A stretch of DNA of 64,000 bases, from the NCBI GenBank assembly GCA_934045075.1, contig OW203727.1:24131311-24195310 (forward strand). The letters run 5' to 3'. The notes under the pieces are model-generated. The model had not been told where the DNA came from. It saw only the letters and a list, made by a program, of their open reading frames with translations, and searched no databases. Of the stretch, positions 11,069 through 22,651 are shown piece after piece. Source of the DNA: Yponomeuta sedellus (lineage: Eukaryota > Arthropoda > Insecta > Lepidoptera > Yponomeutidae). Position 1 is the stretch's first letter, and each line of letters starts with the position of its first letter. Made by a program: the position numbers and the translations under genes.

Positions 11069-11189
11069 AAAAATGAAAACTTCTCTTGTGGTCGGACGTT
11101 TCTTTGTTGTTAACTGTGCAAAATATTGTATTTTCTATTACGAGTTTTAAATCTTTGAACCGGAACTTAAGTAAGCACTGCACAATATC

Positions 11190-11336
11190 GGTCTTATTTA
11201 TAACAACACGATTCCTCTAAAATACTCCTCAAAGGCTGCTTAAAAAATCAGTGGTTACGCTTTGCTCTTGACCACAGACTATTTTAGCTGTCTCTTAGGA
11301 GTGTCTTAAGGAATAGTGTATTATAAATAAGAATGT
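11190..11336 (+). mobile_element. MITE-like inverted repeat element
   Basis: TCTTATTTATAACAACACGA and its approximate complement TATTATAAATAAGAA face each other at the ends, followed inward by a second partial match (ATTCCT, ACTCCT). Arms imperfect, no flanking duplication established. Confidence 0.5.
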
Positions 11337-12018
11337 TATTAGTCTTCGCATCTCTTATTATTAAGTGTAAGTATGTACTCTATCAATGTGTCGATTTCAT
11401 TGCCGCTTCAAATCAACGCAGTACGACTTTTCGCCGCCCAATAATTTCCGAAAAAAATTGTGAGTTATGGAAAATCTAAGAAGGTGCCCGCACTTGCGAA
11501 GAAAATCGTGCGAAAATAATTCCCAACCAAATCAGTACGCGATTTATAATCAGTCAGGAAAAAATCGCGGCGATACCATTCGCAACGCTTGCTAAGCCTA
11601 ACCGACATTAAAATTCACACAATCTACTATTGAAAGAAAAGTTTTGAGAGCTTTAAAGTGAAACGCAGTCCATTTCGTCACCTCCACTTTAGAACAAAAC
11701 GCTCGGCAGCCTCCCCTTTCTTCCTCTTTCTCCAGTTACGTCGTAATTTTTATTTTGCACAATTCATCACGTCTTGCCCCCGCCACCTCCACCCCCGCGA
11801 CGCGCCGTGACAGGTGACGGACAGGCACAGAGTATACACAGAAGGACTTGTGCTCATAAAGGTTATTATTTTTGATTTCTCTCTGACGACTCTGAACTAG
11901 TGTGAACTAAATGAAGGTTCTATCGACAGCAACTCTGAAACAGTATAACACCAAAAATTATATCAAGTCACACAAACTAAAAAAATCACATAACTCCTAT
12001 TGTAACTTAATATATTTA
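11337..12018. other. No feature recognised
   Basis: Contains a pyrimidine-rich stretch with CCCCCGCCACCTCCACCCCC near 11776 and no coherent frame. Confidence 0.5.
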
Positions 12019-12690
12019 TAAAAAACCTATTTAGAGGCTAAAAATTTCACCCATGCCGGGATTCGAACCCGCGACCTCTGGCTATCCGTGCCAGCGCTCT
12101 TTCCAACTGAGGTAATGGGGGACTCACCGGCATCAGTGAAACTTCGAACCTCTTTACACTATTCTCTGTTTTACGTACAGGCAGCGACATCTGGCTTAAG
12201 TAAATTGCATCACTTACAGCCCCGACTACCTACTTTGCAGTTAGGTTTTTACATCGGAATGGTATCACTGTACCCACATGATTATACTATTTTTATTTTT
12301 AATGCACTAACCCGTGCTAAGGATAATTTTAAAAAACCTATTTAGAGGTTAAAAATTCCACCCATGCCGGGATTCGAACCCGCGACCTCTGGCTATCCGT
12401 GCCAGCGCTCTTTCCAACTGAGCTAATGGGCGACTCACCGGCTTCTGTGAAACTTCGAACCTCTACACTGTTCTCTGTATTACGTACAGGCAGCGACATC
12501 TAGCTTAAGAAAATTGCATCACTTACAGCCCCGACTACCTACTTTGCAGTTAGGTTTTTACATCGGAATGATATCACTGTACCCACATGATAATACTATT
12601 TTTATTAGCCTCTAAATAGGTTTTTAAACTATTTTTATTTTTAACCCGTGCTAAGGACAATTTTAAAAAACCTATTTAGAGGCTAAAAAA
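12019..12690 (-). repeat. Unit F tandem array, two full units plus fragments
   Basis: Two head-to-tail minus-strand units start at about 12020 and 12329 (period about 310), each with tRNA-like domain, leader and tail. Then come a short plus-strand fragment (12606-12627) and a further minus fragment to 12690. The two units are close in sequence. No clean flanking duplication was found. Confidence 0.8.
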
Positions 12691-12780
12691 CTTGGTCCCC
12701 GTAGTGGAGTATGGCCTTACCTTCCTGCGATGCAGGAAGAGACCCGTGCCCCAGAAGTGGGGACATACACGGGTTGATCA
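12691..12780 (+). mobile_element. 5S-SINE 3' fragment
   Basis: CTTGGTCCCCGTAGTGGAGT through GGGGACATACACGGGTTGAT. Lies flush against the end of the unit F tandem array. Confidence 0.7.
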
Positions 12781-14189
12781 CGTGTCAAAAAATGACTAAC
12801 AGGTCTCTTTCGCGTTGAATGTTGATGAAAACATTCACTTTTTGACACTACCCCTACCTTCTCCACGTCACCTGTTGGCTGGCTGAAATTAAACACTATT
12901 TAGTATTAAGCCCGCCAATTGTACAATCTTTACGGGCACGATAAAGAATTATTGTTGGATAAAGAAAGGGTTTGGTCAAGATCAGTTGGTCCGGTCCTAT
13001 GATGAATTTATCTTTAAAATAAAATAAAATATTTCATAAAATATTTACGTAAACATTTTATGCAGATAAAAATGCATGTTTTTCTAAAAGTTTGTTTTTC
13101 TGTTAAAACGTAGTTATTCTGAACAATAAACAATACTGAATCGTCACGCTTGGATCGGTGATGTTGAATGGCATATACTCGACACCAGTATTCATCTAAA
13201 TTTAGAAATTTACCTATTTATTGAATTCTCTCGTACGGACATAAGCCCACAATCCTCTTTTTTCGGGGCTTTTACCGGTCAAAAAAGAGCGGTGGTAGCG
13301 GAGCGGTGTAAAACGCCGGCTTCTCAATCGGGAGGTTGTGGGTTAGAACCCCAGCATGTACCAATGACTTTGTTTTCTAAGTTATGTACATTTGTGAAAT
13401 TATAGTAGCAATACTACTCGCTGACGGTGAAGGAAAACATCGCAAGGAAACCCTAGTGTCTGAGGTGTTAGCGTACCTCAGCGCTTGCTACGTACAATGG
13501 CCCAACTATGAGGCTAAGTGAGGAAATCTCAGGTCTAACTACTGGTCAAGAAAAGGGTTTCTCAGATAGAGTTTTCAGTCCTTAGCCTTCCTAACTTTTC
13601 TAGCAGTTACCGGTCGTGACGTCACAGCTTATAATTTTATGCCTTCGATTCCATTTTAAACATGCTTTTCAATTTACTAATACAACTTTTCTAGTTGTAA
13701 TAGCAATCAATGTCGAAGAATAACGTAAGTATATTAATTATTGTACACACCAGAAATTAATTGCAGAGACAACAGCTACAAAAGAAGAGATACTCTTGGC
13801 AGCCTTATTGCTCATAGCAATTTCTTCTAGGCAACCCTATATCAGACGGATTCCCGTAAGAGAAAATGAGAATAATTCTGCCAGTCACGCAAGTAAAAAC
13901 GCAACTTCTCTGATAGTTGTTTTGTGTTCTAGTCGTGACAGGTGACGGTTTAAAAAACATTTATAATTTTTATCCGCCCTGGCACCCCCTTAGTGTTCGG
14001 GCGTGAATAATGTTCACGCCTCGTAAGTAAATGTTTGCAGGAAATTAATTTTTAAAGACGCTCTTCGCTTTGAATAATGGATATTGGGATTGAAAGTGAC
14101 TCTTGCGACGGATTTGGCACGACAGAGTAGGTGTCTTCAATTGTTCCCTGAGGAATTGAAGGGGGTACTTCATTTATAATTTATTTTTC
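12781..14189. other. Outside the T3 copy at 13289-13540, only an old LINE tail trace
   Basis: GCAGCCTTATTGCTCATAGC at about 13800 belongs to the LINE tail family at 20292. The rest is AT-rich. Confidence 0.45.
13289..13540 (+). mobile_element. T3 tRNA-like SINE, full length
   Basis: Head GCGGTGGTAGCGGAGCGGTG, B-box-like GGGTTAGAACCCC, then CAATGACTTTGTTTTCTAAG, the CTCGCTGACGGTGAAGGA segment and AGCGCTTGCTACGTACAATG. The B box mutation suggests it is not transcribed. Confidence 0.8.
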
Positions 14190-14238
14190 TCATCGTCATC
14201 GTCAGGCTATACTAGTCCACTGCTGGACATAGCCCTCT
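14190..14238 (-). mobile_element. LINE-B tail fragment
   Basis: CATCGTCATCGTCAGGCTAT then CCACTGCTGGACATAGCCCT, only about 50 bp. Its GAC tail matches the LINE-B copy at 42652. Confidence 0.6.
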
Positions 14239-14524
14239 GATTACGTGAATAAATTTATTTATTTTTCAAAATTTATTTTTCTAGTACGAATATTTGTTAC
14301 TTTACAAAGTCTGTTTCGTATTGTAATACGAGTTTTGAATTCTCTTTTCATTTATTTTCTTACACTCAAGACATCCTGGTTGATTGATTTTAGACGATAA
14401 AAGTTAATTCAGCCTGGTAGCGATCAGTGATCTAATCGTAATACTTGACGAGGTGATACATTGGTCACTTGAGAATATTTTAACGCGAGAGGAGTTGCTA
14501 TCTATGTGTTTTTTCATGTTTTAC

Positions 14525-14730
14525 TTACTATAACATAAAATTTACATACAAGCCCATACATTGCTTCTGTCCCCACACTAAGATACCCTGTGTCATGGGA
14601 ACTAGAAACAACGACGTCACAAACATGTAAACATCCAAGACTTGGTCTTTTTTTGTCCCCAGCCGGGATTTGAACCCGGAACCTCTTGCATGGTAGACAG
14701 ATGCGCTACCGCTACGCCACAGAGGTCGTC
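14525..14730 (-). mobile_element. T2 tRNA-like SINE, full length
   Basis: Minus copy. The head on minus is CTGTGGCGTAGCGGTAGCGC with B box GGGTTCAAATCCC, and the anticodon-like loop resembles tRNA-Gly (inference). The body has ATGTTTACATGTTTGTGACG and a tail ending TTATAGTAAGTAAA. Confidence 0.8.
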
Positions 14731-15185
14731 CAAGGTGAATTCGCTAAATGTGCTTAGTTTTTGTTTCATTCAGCGTATTTCATGGCATCATATGGACGCT
14801 TAAGAATTATTTGTAGTGCCTTGAAAACGCTTTTAAATTTTCAAGCAAGAACTGACGTAGACCAGCGAGTCTGTGCGTGTTAGAGTCGAAGGTGCGGAGA
14901 CTGATGAGTTGCCAGGCCCATACAAATTCTCTTTAACAGTAATTTGTTCCCATGTTTCATACGCCCTAAAACATATAAAGCGACTGAGTAATAAATATAT
15001 TTATTGCGTGCCCTTATTACTTATTATTATTACTTTATTAAAGTTAAATATTAGTTAAGTTACACGGGCTGTGCCAAAAAATCTGCACTGTTCTTAGGGT
15101 AGATCTATCTAGAGTAGCTTTATGCTGAGCGTATGTCCGATTGTCATACTTCCCTACTGACAGGACCTTGTGAAAGTCCTTTTTT

Positions 15186-15575
15186 CATACTATTTTTATT
15201 TTTAATGCACTAACCCGTGCTAAGTACAATTTTAAAATCCTATTTAGAGGCTGAAAATTCCACCCATGCCGGGATTCGAACGCGCGACCTCTGGCTATCC
15301 GTGCGAGCGTTCTCTCCAACTGAGCCAATAGGCGACTCACCGGCATCAGTGAAATTTCGAACCTCTTTACACTATTCTCTGTATTAATATGTAATATTTG
15401 ATGTCGCTGCCTGTACGTAATACAGAGAATAGTGTAAAGAGGTTCGAAATTTCACTGATGCCAGTGAGTCGCCCATCGGCTCAGTTAGAAAGAACGCTGG
15501 CACGAATAGCCAGAGGTCGCGGTTCGAATCCCGGCATGGGTGGAATTTTTAGCCTCTAAATAGGTTTTTAAAATT
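15186..15575. mobile_element. Unit F inverted dimer with target duplication
   Basis: Head-to-head pair: a minus copy (15186 to about 15388) and a plus copy (about 15398 to 15575) facing each other, so the insert can fold into a long hairpin around an AT-rich centre. Both halves carry the tRNA-like domain. GTCCTTTTTT at 15176-15185 recurs at 15576-15585. The two halves differ by scattered substitutions. Confidence 0.87.
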
Positions 15576-15585
15576 GTCCTTTTTT

Positions 15586-16832
15586 TGTTTGCTTTAGTCC
15601 AGTTCTGCCTACATATCTATAGGTAATATAACAATTGTAAACCTTGCCTGACAATGTTTATTCTTTCTTTCATTTGATGTCACGGAACCCACTTGCGATT
15701 TGGCAGGAGAAGCTGTGGCGGCTTAGACAGATCTTCTTCTTCTTCTTTAGGCTATATTAGACAGGTCACAATGCATAAATACCGACCGTGGGTCTAACCG
15801 ACACTCGCTACTCAGTACCCTCCTCAAATAAAGAGGAAACATATATCTACGTGACCATTTACTGTAATGGTGTGGGGATCAATAGACAACTAATATTGGA
15901 AATGCGAAGTCTTCACTGGAGGCCAGCGGTGACACTATAGTGCAGTCAGCTTTCTAGGATGACGGGCCAACTGAAAAAGTCTGGAATACTACCTACTCAA
16001 CAAAGCTGTAACGTAACGGAATCCCCGAAATCTTATACAGTGGGGAAAGCTGTATAGTAAAGAATAACAGTCAATAATAATGAAATCTTGTAACTACCTG
16101 ACAAACACCAATTGATTTTTAAAATAATGTCATCGTTGAATCATCGAAAAAACTCGCATCGAAGTTTTTTTCTTCGATTTAGTTTTTTAGAAAACACACA
16201 GCTAACATTTTATTTTAATAATAACTTCTGCACAACAATACGATCACTTGTTCCTGGTCTTAAACAATCAAACAGCACCACTACAAAGTAGAAATAGCAC
16301 AAACATTTGTAAATCTACATTTTTTTAATAGAAATCAGGACACAATTATTTCAAAAATCTTAGAACAAAAGTTGTACTTAACGGCAAAATTCAGGAACTG
16401 CGCGTTTAAAAAATTATGAACGGTCTAAATGTCACTGCATAATAATTTTGCAATACCTAGACAAACTGCGCTCCTTCCTACCCCTTAAAAGCTTAGCTCA
16501 ATGCAAAAGCACAAAAGACACACGCTTAAAGACACCCTTCTTTGTCGTAACCTGCTAACGGTTACCTCCATCTCCCGAGCACACATGCGTATAGTCGACA
16601 GCAGAACTGTTGCGTTTTAGTTGGAAAGTCGCCCGTATCGTAACGAGGTAGAGTGCACGAATGTGAAGTTTAACCTGCTGTTATCGGTACAATACTTCGG
16701 TGAACTAACACGTCCCTGTTACTTAATTTGCCAATACTCGAGCGGGCGAAGAAATGTCTCCGTCAGAAAGTGGCGATAGCAATGCAAAGTGCTAAGGCGT
16801 CTACTTGGGGTTTGTGAACTCGTGATACACGG
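15586..16832. other. No feature recognised
   Basis: A TTCTTCTTCTTTAGGCTATA trace of a LINE-B or G1 tail lies at about 15733. A small hairpin (TCGAAAAAAACTTCGA type) lies near 16144-16175. The 490 bases before 16832 are less AT-rich but stop-rich. Confidence 0.45.
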
Positions 16833-17470
16833 GTGGATGTGATTCACCATGTTATTTACCTTCGCGATGCATTATTTTATTTTATTAGAGAAAATAAACA
16901 GAAATACAAAAAACATTTGCTTAACTTAAAGTTAGTATTAAGGTTAGTTATATGTAGTCATCTTGGGTATGGTAGGATACAACCAGCTGGAGGTAAGGAG
17001 AGAGTTAGCCTTAGCTACCTACTTTGTGAAGTTGCGAGGTATGCAGTGCAATCCAGAGGTGTTGCGGATGGTAAGCCTGTCTGTGCCAGACCGCTAAGTG
17101 TGGCGTAGACGTCGTGTGGAGTTGTTGGCGGTGCCGAGCGCGCGCACTAACCTGCTGCGGGACGCTCCCCTCACGCGTGCCATTCGCACTCTAAACTTCA
17201 TTTCGGAGACCATTGACATTTTTAGTTGTACTCTGAATGAATTTACAACAGCTGCACTTTGTGTTTTATGCTATCATTAAAATTTTGATTGACATTTTTT
17301 ATTATATCGAAGTATTTATAACAGTTTTATTTTTTTTATTGACATGTGTATATTTATTTCAACTTGTATTTGTAATAATTCATAATTAAATTTATACAAT
17401 ATTTATTTTGTACCTTACTATAGCAATAGGCCACCCTGTAAGTGTTTTTGAAATAAATAAAAAAAATAAC
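16833..17470 (+). mobile_element. LINE 3' end, non-RTE type
   Basis: Two overlapping frames (16833-17105 and 17098-17277) read YAVQSRGVADGKPVCARPLS and RRRVELLAVPSARTNLLRDA then PLTRAIRTLNFISETIDIFS. The R-TN-L--AP-TR----N----IDIF pattern is the usual C-terminus of Jockey/R1-like insect LINEs (recognised by eye). One frameshift joins them. An AT-rich 3' part ends at (AATAA)n near 17455. Confidence 0.6.
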
Positions 17471-18284
17471 CAGCAGCGTTTTCTACAGTTTACAATATAG
17501 AAATATTAGAATACAATTCCTTTCCATCGCAGGCCATAAATAATTTAAGTCCACTGTGGGCAGGCGTCTGCATGGATGCACTAGAGCGGCATATAGTAGA
17601 GAGGAAGGGCAAGACATCGTGAGGCACGCAAATCAGCCTACAAAAAACTTCTTTAGGAGGACCACGAGGAGGAAGCTTCTTTAGGATGAAGAACGTACCG
17701 GCGAAGAAAAAGCCATATTTTAAATACCACGTGAAAAATAATCTTCCAGCAATCGGTCTTATTTCTACAATAAAATTGCCACTTGAGTCTGCATGCTGAA
17801 TTTGGTTCTAATTTGCAGCAAGTTTAAAGGTTTTAAGTACCAAATTGTAGGTAGTTTGTAGGTTTTTTCGTAGGTTAGCTTTAGTCTCGCGAAACGTGTG
17901 GTTATAAAATCAGTGCCGAGTGACAGCGACCTAATTTGACTGGCTCAGTTAACATTATCTTAAGCGACCTTACATAAAAGGATGTTCTAAATTATGTGTA
18001 AACTGTATTGGATCTTAATTTTTATTGTATGTTATGTGTATTTTATGTCTAAATTATTAGTAACATAGTCGCTAATTGTAAAAAGAAATAGTTTTATGTA
18101 CTGTAATGTTCTACAATTTAAATAAATGAATAATAATAATACATTCTAACAGTTACAATAGGTAACAAAGTGAATACAAAAAACCGGTCCTCGTAGCCTG
18201 ATTAAATCTAAATTAGGCAAAAAAAGGTTCATGATATGATACGATAATAATGTAATATTAAATAATATACATAAATACGTAACC
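17471..18284. other. Possible LINE 3' UTR, otherwise nothing
   Basis: 17990-18145 ends with AATAAATGAATAATAATAAT, like a retroposon tail. No coding part precedes it. Confidence 0.4.
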
Positions 18285-18575
18285 TCACGCCTGTATCCCA
18301 GAAGGGTATGCTGACACCAGGGACTGCCATTTGCCACGATCCTGACAGATCACCTTCGCTTCATCAACGTTCCTAAGTCGTTGCATGCACGCACGCCGGT
18401 TCCGGGTACTTTTTATGTTTCCTATTTTGGAAAGATAAAAAGTACCCCTTTCCCCTATTTGGTCGATGTATGTCCGCTTGGGACGTCCCTTACCAGCCTT
18501 TCCACTCGCATTCGCAATATATATTTGTTTCGTCAATCTTTCTTCCTTCATCCTCGCCACATTTCAAAACCAACG
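18285..18575 (-). mobile_element. LINE-D C-terminal fragment
   Basis: The minus frame reads RMKEERLTKQIYIANASGKA, GKGRPKRTYIDQIGERG, then IKSTRNRRACMQRLRNVDEA and KVICQDRGKWQSLVSAYPSG. The frame is open over about 90 codons. A basic, GRPKR-type end of a reverse transcriptase. Confidence 0.72.
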
Positions 18576-18715
18576 CAACATTCCTTTCTCAATTCTAGTC
18601 ACTACATCCTCTTTCAGTCCACAACGTTAATTAAATAACAGGTGTCGATAACAACAATTAAGAAACAATTACATTTATTCACTTACTCAAATTATTTTTT
18701 AATATTGTTTACAAA

Positions 18716-18873
18716 CGTAATACAGAGAATATTGTGAAGAGGTTCGAAATTTCACTGATGCCGGTGAGTCGCCCATTGGCTCAGTTGGAAAGAGCGCTGG
18801 CACGGATAGCCAGAGGTCGCGGGTTCGAATCCCGGCATGGGTGGAATTTTTAGCCTCTAAATAGGTTTTTAAA
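18716..18873 (+). mobile_element. Unit F single copy, 5' truncated, with target duplication
   Basis: Begins inside the leader (CGTAATACAGAGAATATTGT) and runs through the tRNA-like domain to TAGGTTTTTAAA. ATTGTTTACAAA at 18704-18715 recurs at 18874-18885. It shows that the 3' end of a retroposed unit is just after TAGGTTTTT, before the extra tail seen elsewhere. Confidence 0.88.
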
Positions 18874-18885
18874 ATTGTTTACAAA

Positions 18886-20291
18886 GCTACACACTAACTT
18901 TGCACACTTTCATGTTAACAGAATAAACTTCCAAGACATGTAGTCGTGTTCTTTGTGTGTGTGTGTGAGTAGGAGCCCTCCGCCGTCGGTATAATGCAGG
19001 TGTTAGCAGCAGGCGCACGTCCCGGCCGCGGCGATAATTAGATGACGCTCATTAGCCCCCAGGGGTCTGGGGTCCGGGGCGGGGGGAGGCGGGCGACGCT
19101 TGAAGGTGCAAAAAGAGGGTTTCACTGCGACACTGCTGGCAACAGTAGGTAAAACGCACTTACCAGCTGACCTCTCTTGGATACTGCACTTTCAAAAAGT
19201 GTTTTTTTTCTCATATTCTCTCTCTTTATTTCTTTCGTTTCACATTAATAATGGAAATATATGTCTGAATTTTTTGTACTGTGCCATCAATAGCTGTAAT
19301 GTTTATTTTGCAAAATTTATCAAAATTAATTAATATATAAGGCATGAAGTTAACAAAGTATTGGTGTAAGAATTTCGAGTAAAGTAAAATACCAAAAGGA
19401 CGCATAATTTGCTGTTTTAATTTAACAATGGAAGTCCAGAAGTATTTGAAAAAGCGTTTACGTAGGTACAACGGCCCAATTATGAGGCTAAGTGCGGAAA
19501 CCACAATACAGACTAACAAACTAGTGCCCTTTGTAGGATTATTTAGTAAAAATAGCATGATTTGGCATAACTTTTACTTTAGACTGTGTGATGTACGTAA
19601 ATAGTAATTAAAATTCGATTCCCACGAGCTTAAAAACATGTTGAAAGAAAACAACGTCTAATTCTCGAAGTCTAATTTTATTTTAACTTTAGATATATGT
19701 TGATAAAAGGTATAAGTAACATCCTGTCCTAGTATCAAGTTGAAAACGTATCTATAAAGGTCTAAGAAACTAGATCCGTAAAATTTCAGGCCCAGCTAAG
19801 CTAGTGGCCATAATAATTACTCCAAACGTCTCTCAAGTGTTTTCGCAAGGCGGTACTCAAGAGGTCATATTTCACTCCAAAATTAACATCTAATACCTTT
19901 ATCTTGGCCAGCATACGTCGGTCTCAGACTATTGCGAGTGTCCCCATGTAAATGAGCCCATCTGCCGCGGTAAGAATGCTTCCAAACCACCAATATACTC
20001 ACACACATTCTGCAGCCCTTATTTCGAAGGCAACAGAGTGTGTTTTGCTCCGGAGGAGCGGCAAAACACCTTGTCTGCGAGGCAATATGTTGAACTCACG
20101 TGGGACGCTCGGATAAAGTGATGACCCTAACTCGCGGTAGCGGGTGAGGGATAGGGCTGTCACTTTTGTGAAGTTTGAATTTTTCAGTCGACCCTCATTG
20201 AGATGCGGTGAGTTTCACTCTGCGGACGTCGCGCTTGTATTTAGATGCTGAGGGCTTGATAGAGAGTAAGGGAATGCTGTATTTTTATTAC
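18886..20291. other. No gene supported; GC-rich patch at 19000-19100
   Basis: GGGGTCCGGGGCGGGGGGAG lies at about 19068. A 110-codon minus frame (19226-19558) is AT-biased and shows no motif. GTGTTTTGC...GCAAAACAC forms a hairpin at about 20040-20070. Confidence 0.45.
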
Positions 20292-20415
20292 CTTATTATT
20301 TTAAGACTTTATTGCACACTAAAACACAACGCGGAAAAGTTGAGATAAGAAAATACATGTACAAATGCGAGACTTATCGCTGTGAGAGATCGCTTCTAGC
20401 AAACTACTTGTATTC
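20292..20415 (-). mobile_element. LINE 3' UTR-like fragment
   Basis: TTTATTGCACACTAAAACAC, AAATACATGTACAAATGCGA and GACTTATCGCTGTGAGAGAT. Related pieces with GCC-TTATCGCT...TCTTCCAG are at 8350-8410, 13785-13865, 23745-23820, 26222-26275 and 48645-48720. Probably the 3' end of one old LINE family. Confidence 0.45.
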
Positions 20416-20431
20416 TTGTTAAATGTACACT

Positions 20432-20780
20432 TACACTATTTTTATTTTTAATGCACTAACCCGTGCTAAGGAACAAATTTGAAAACCTATTTAGAGGCTA
20501 AAACTTTTACCCATGCCGGGATCCGAACCCGCAACCTCTGGCTATCCGTGCCAGCGCTCTACCAATTGAGCCAATGGGCGACTCACGGTATCAGTGAAAT
20601 TTCGAACCTCTTTACAATACAATATTTTAATACAGAGAATAGTGTAAAGAGGTTCGAAATTTCACTGATGCCGTGAGTCGCCCATTGGCTCAATTGGTAG
20701 AGCGCTGGCACGGATAGCCAGAGGTTGCGGGTTCGAATCCCGGCATGGGTGAAATTTTTAGCCTCTAAATAGGTTTTTAA
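20432..20780. mobile_element. Unit F inverted dimer with target duplication
   Basis: A minus copy and a plus copy meet near 20621-20632. Each half has the tRNA-like domain, here with an uninterrupted A box TGGCTCAATTGG. AAATGTACACT at 20421-20431 recurs at 20781-20791. The arms match over about 160 bases with few differences, so this is one of the younger copies. Confidence 0.88.
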
Positions 20781-20804
20781 AAATGTACACTATTTTTATG
20801 TAGC

Positions 20805-21003
20805 CTATATGCGTCCCATTGCAGGGCGCTTCTTCTTTCAGAGCAAGAGAGTGTGTGGGCTTAATAACCACGTGTGCCCACTGCGGATTGGAAATTTCAA
20901 GCGCTGAGGTAGTTGAACACCTCAGACACTCAGGTTTCTTCACTTTATTAGATATTTTTGCGAGTTAGCGAGTAGTATTGCTACAAGAACTTCACGAATG
21001 TAC
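20805..21003 (-). mobile_element. T3-like SINE fragment
   Basis: Contains AAGCGCTGAGGTAGTTGAAC, CACCTCAGACACTCAGG and GCGAGTAGTATTGCTAC, the T3 body in minus orientation. No head. Confidence 0.55.
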
Positions 21004-21007
21004 ATCT

Positions 21008-21119
21008 CCTTCTTCAGGCTATATTATGTAGTCCACTGCTGGACATAGCCCTCCCCTAATGAGCGCCATAGCGCCCTGTCTTCAGCTTGCCGCATCCAGC
21101 ATCTGCCGGCAGTTTTTCG
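21008..21119 (-). mobile_element. LINE-B 3' fragment
   Basis: CTTCTTCAGGCTATATTATG, CCACTGCTGGACATAGCCCT and TTCAGCTTGCCGCATCCAGC are the complement of the LINE-B end. It stops next to GGGCCCCGATTCTACTC at 21122, a possible Harbinger terminus. Confidence 0.72.
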
Positions 21120-21522
21120 CTGGGCCCCGATTCTACTCAACAACATTACAGTTGTCAAGGAGTTCATCGGTAGTCCAATTACAAGGTTTTACGCTAGCGG
21201 TATTCCACTAAGCACAAATGTTCCATTTAACGACCAATGAACGACATGACAGGTACCGTAGAGCTACATGGAGCCACTTTCGTATGCTCTTACAAAATTA
21301 CAGTTCCTTGGTAACAGTCTGGCTGTCAAATCCGTATGCTACTCCTTATTTGACGTTTCATTGAGCTATATAACTGCATGACAGCTACCTGACAGCTGCA
21401 ATATTAGTATCTTTGAACAACAGTAGCTTTTTCGGTATGATTGCTCACTGGCAGTTGTGACGAAGAAGGCTAAAAAGTATTTTTTTAATAAAATTTATAC
21501 TTCTTCACTCGGTTTATGATAG

Positions 21523-22594
21523 CGATTATCACAAATAGTCAACAGGGCGAAGCGCAGAGTACAAGAGCGCCGAAATAGACGTCGGTTTCACGCGTTTCGG
21601 CAATCGTTCCAACAATCAGAGTTCACAAAAACCTTCCGTGTTTCCAAACATGGGTTGAGGCATTTGGCGGACGAATTAATCCCATTGATACCCCAGGAGC
21701 AGAGGCAAGTCGGGATATCCCCTATAATAAAGGTATGTTACATGAGTTCAATATAAATAGTTTGAGGTGGTCGTCTCTTGGATTACTTTTTAGTAAGTTA
21801 GGTATAATCTTTCTTCTACGGACATTCATCGCCGTCTTTTCTTGTGACAGGCTTATATCAGGCCCTAGTAGGGCAGTGTCCTTCACAGTGTCAAGGTATT
21901 AGAATAAAAACATAATACTTACTTACCTACTAGATTTCTGTGGTATGCAAAAGACCTATTTTGTAATTATGTAGGTACCTAATGTCGGGACAGATAAGTA
22001 AAAAATGTGTAACTTGACACTGAAACATGTGAGTGGCACTGTTAGTTAGTTAGTTAGACCTGAGATTTCCGCACTTAGCCTCATAGTTGGGCCATTGTAT
22101 GTAGCAAGCGCTGAGGTACGTTAACACTTCAGACACTAGAGTTTCCTTACGATGTTTTCCTTCACCGTCGGCGAGTAGTATTGCTAGGTACTATAATTTC
22201 ACAAATGTACATAACTTAGAAGACAAAGTCATTGGTACATGCCGGGGTTTGAACCCACGAACTCCCGATTGAGAGGCCGGCGTTCTACACCTCTCCGCTA
22301 CCACCGCCCTGAGTGGCACTGTAACACACATCATTGTATTGTTAAAAAAAATTACCTACTGGAGTAGAGAGAAGTGCATCTCATCAAATCGAAGTTATAC
22401 AAGCTCAAGCATAAACATAGAAAAGTTACTAAATAACTTGAATTCACTTTCAATTATAGTTTTCTTATTCTAGACTATTCGAAATTGATGGACTGCGGGG
22501 CTTTATTGATGCCATGGCATGCATCCTTCGTGCAGCACTCCGTGAAGAGCGGTTTCTCAATAGAAAGGGGTACCACTCCCCACATGTTGGATTT
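21523..22594 (+). pseudogene. PIF/Harbinger (HARBI1-like) transposase pseudogene, N-terminal and middle exons
   Basis: Exon-like block 21523-21732 follows an in-frame stop and reads QERRNRRRFHAFRQSFQQS, then FRVSKHGLRHLADELIPLIP, ending at a GTATGT donor. Block 21813-21903 keeps fragments of the usual ATGSYQ...VSR region but has stops in every continuous reading. Block 22474-22594 follows a good acceptor (TTCTTATTCTAG) and reads LFEIDGLRGFIDAMACILRA, then REERFLNRKGYHSPHVGF, ending at GTAAGT; RKGYHS is a hallmark of this family just after the first catalytic Asp. The D of GFIDAMAC may be that Asp. No later catalytic block was found. A T3 SINE sits in the last intron. An exon-like stretch after an acceptor at 23323 could not be assigned. 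The gene is broken and partial. Confidence 0.6.
22043..22310 (-). mobile_element. T3 tRNA-like SINE inside the Harbinger intron, with target duplication
   Basis: The head on the minus strand has an A-box-like GGTGGTAGCGGAGAGG and a B-box region GGGTTCAAACCCC (TTTGAACCC on plus). The 3' tail is (CTAA)n on the minus strand. GAGTGGCACTGT at 22031-22042 is repeated at 22311-22322, a 12-bp target duplication that fixes both ends and shows LINE-type insertion. Confidence 0.85.
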
Positions 22595-22651
22595 GTAAGT
22601 ACCTAAGTATTGGCTAGTTTCCATGTAGCTATATAAAACACAATCCATGTA

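Noticed and set aside
18772..18844. Apparent tRNA gene in unit F copies (A box TGGCTCAGTTGG, B box GGTTCGAATCC)
   Set aside because: The same sequence recurs in many copies inside a longer repeat with target duplications, and the acceptor and anticodon arms are imperfect. It is a SINE domain, not a tRNA gene.
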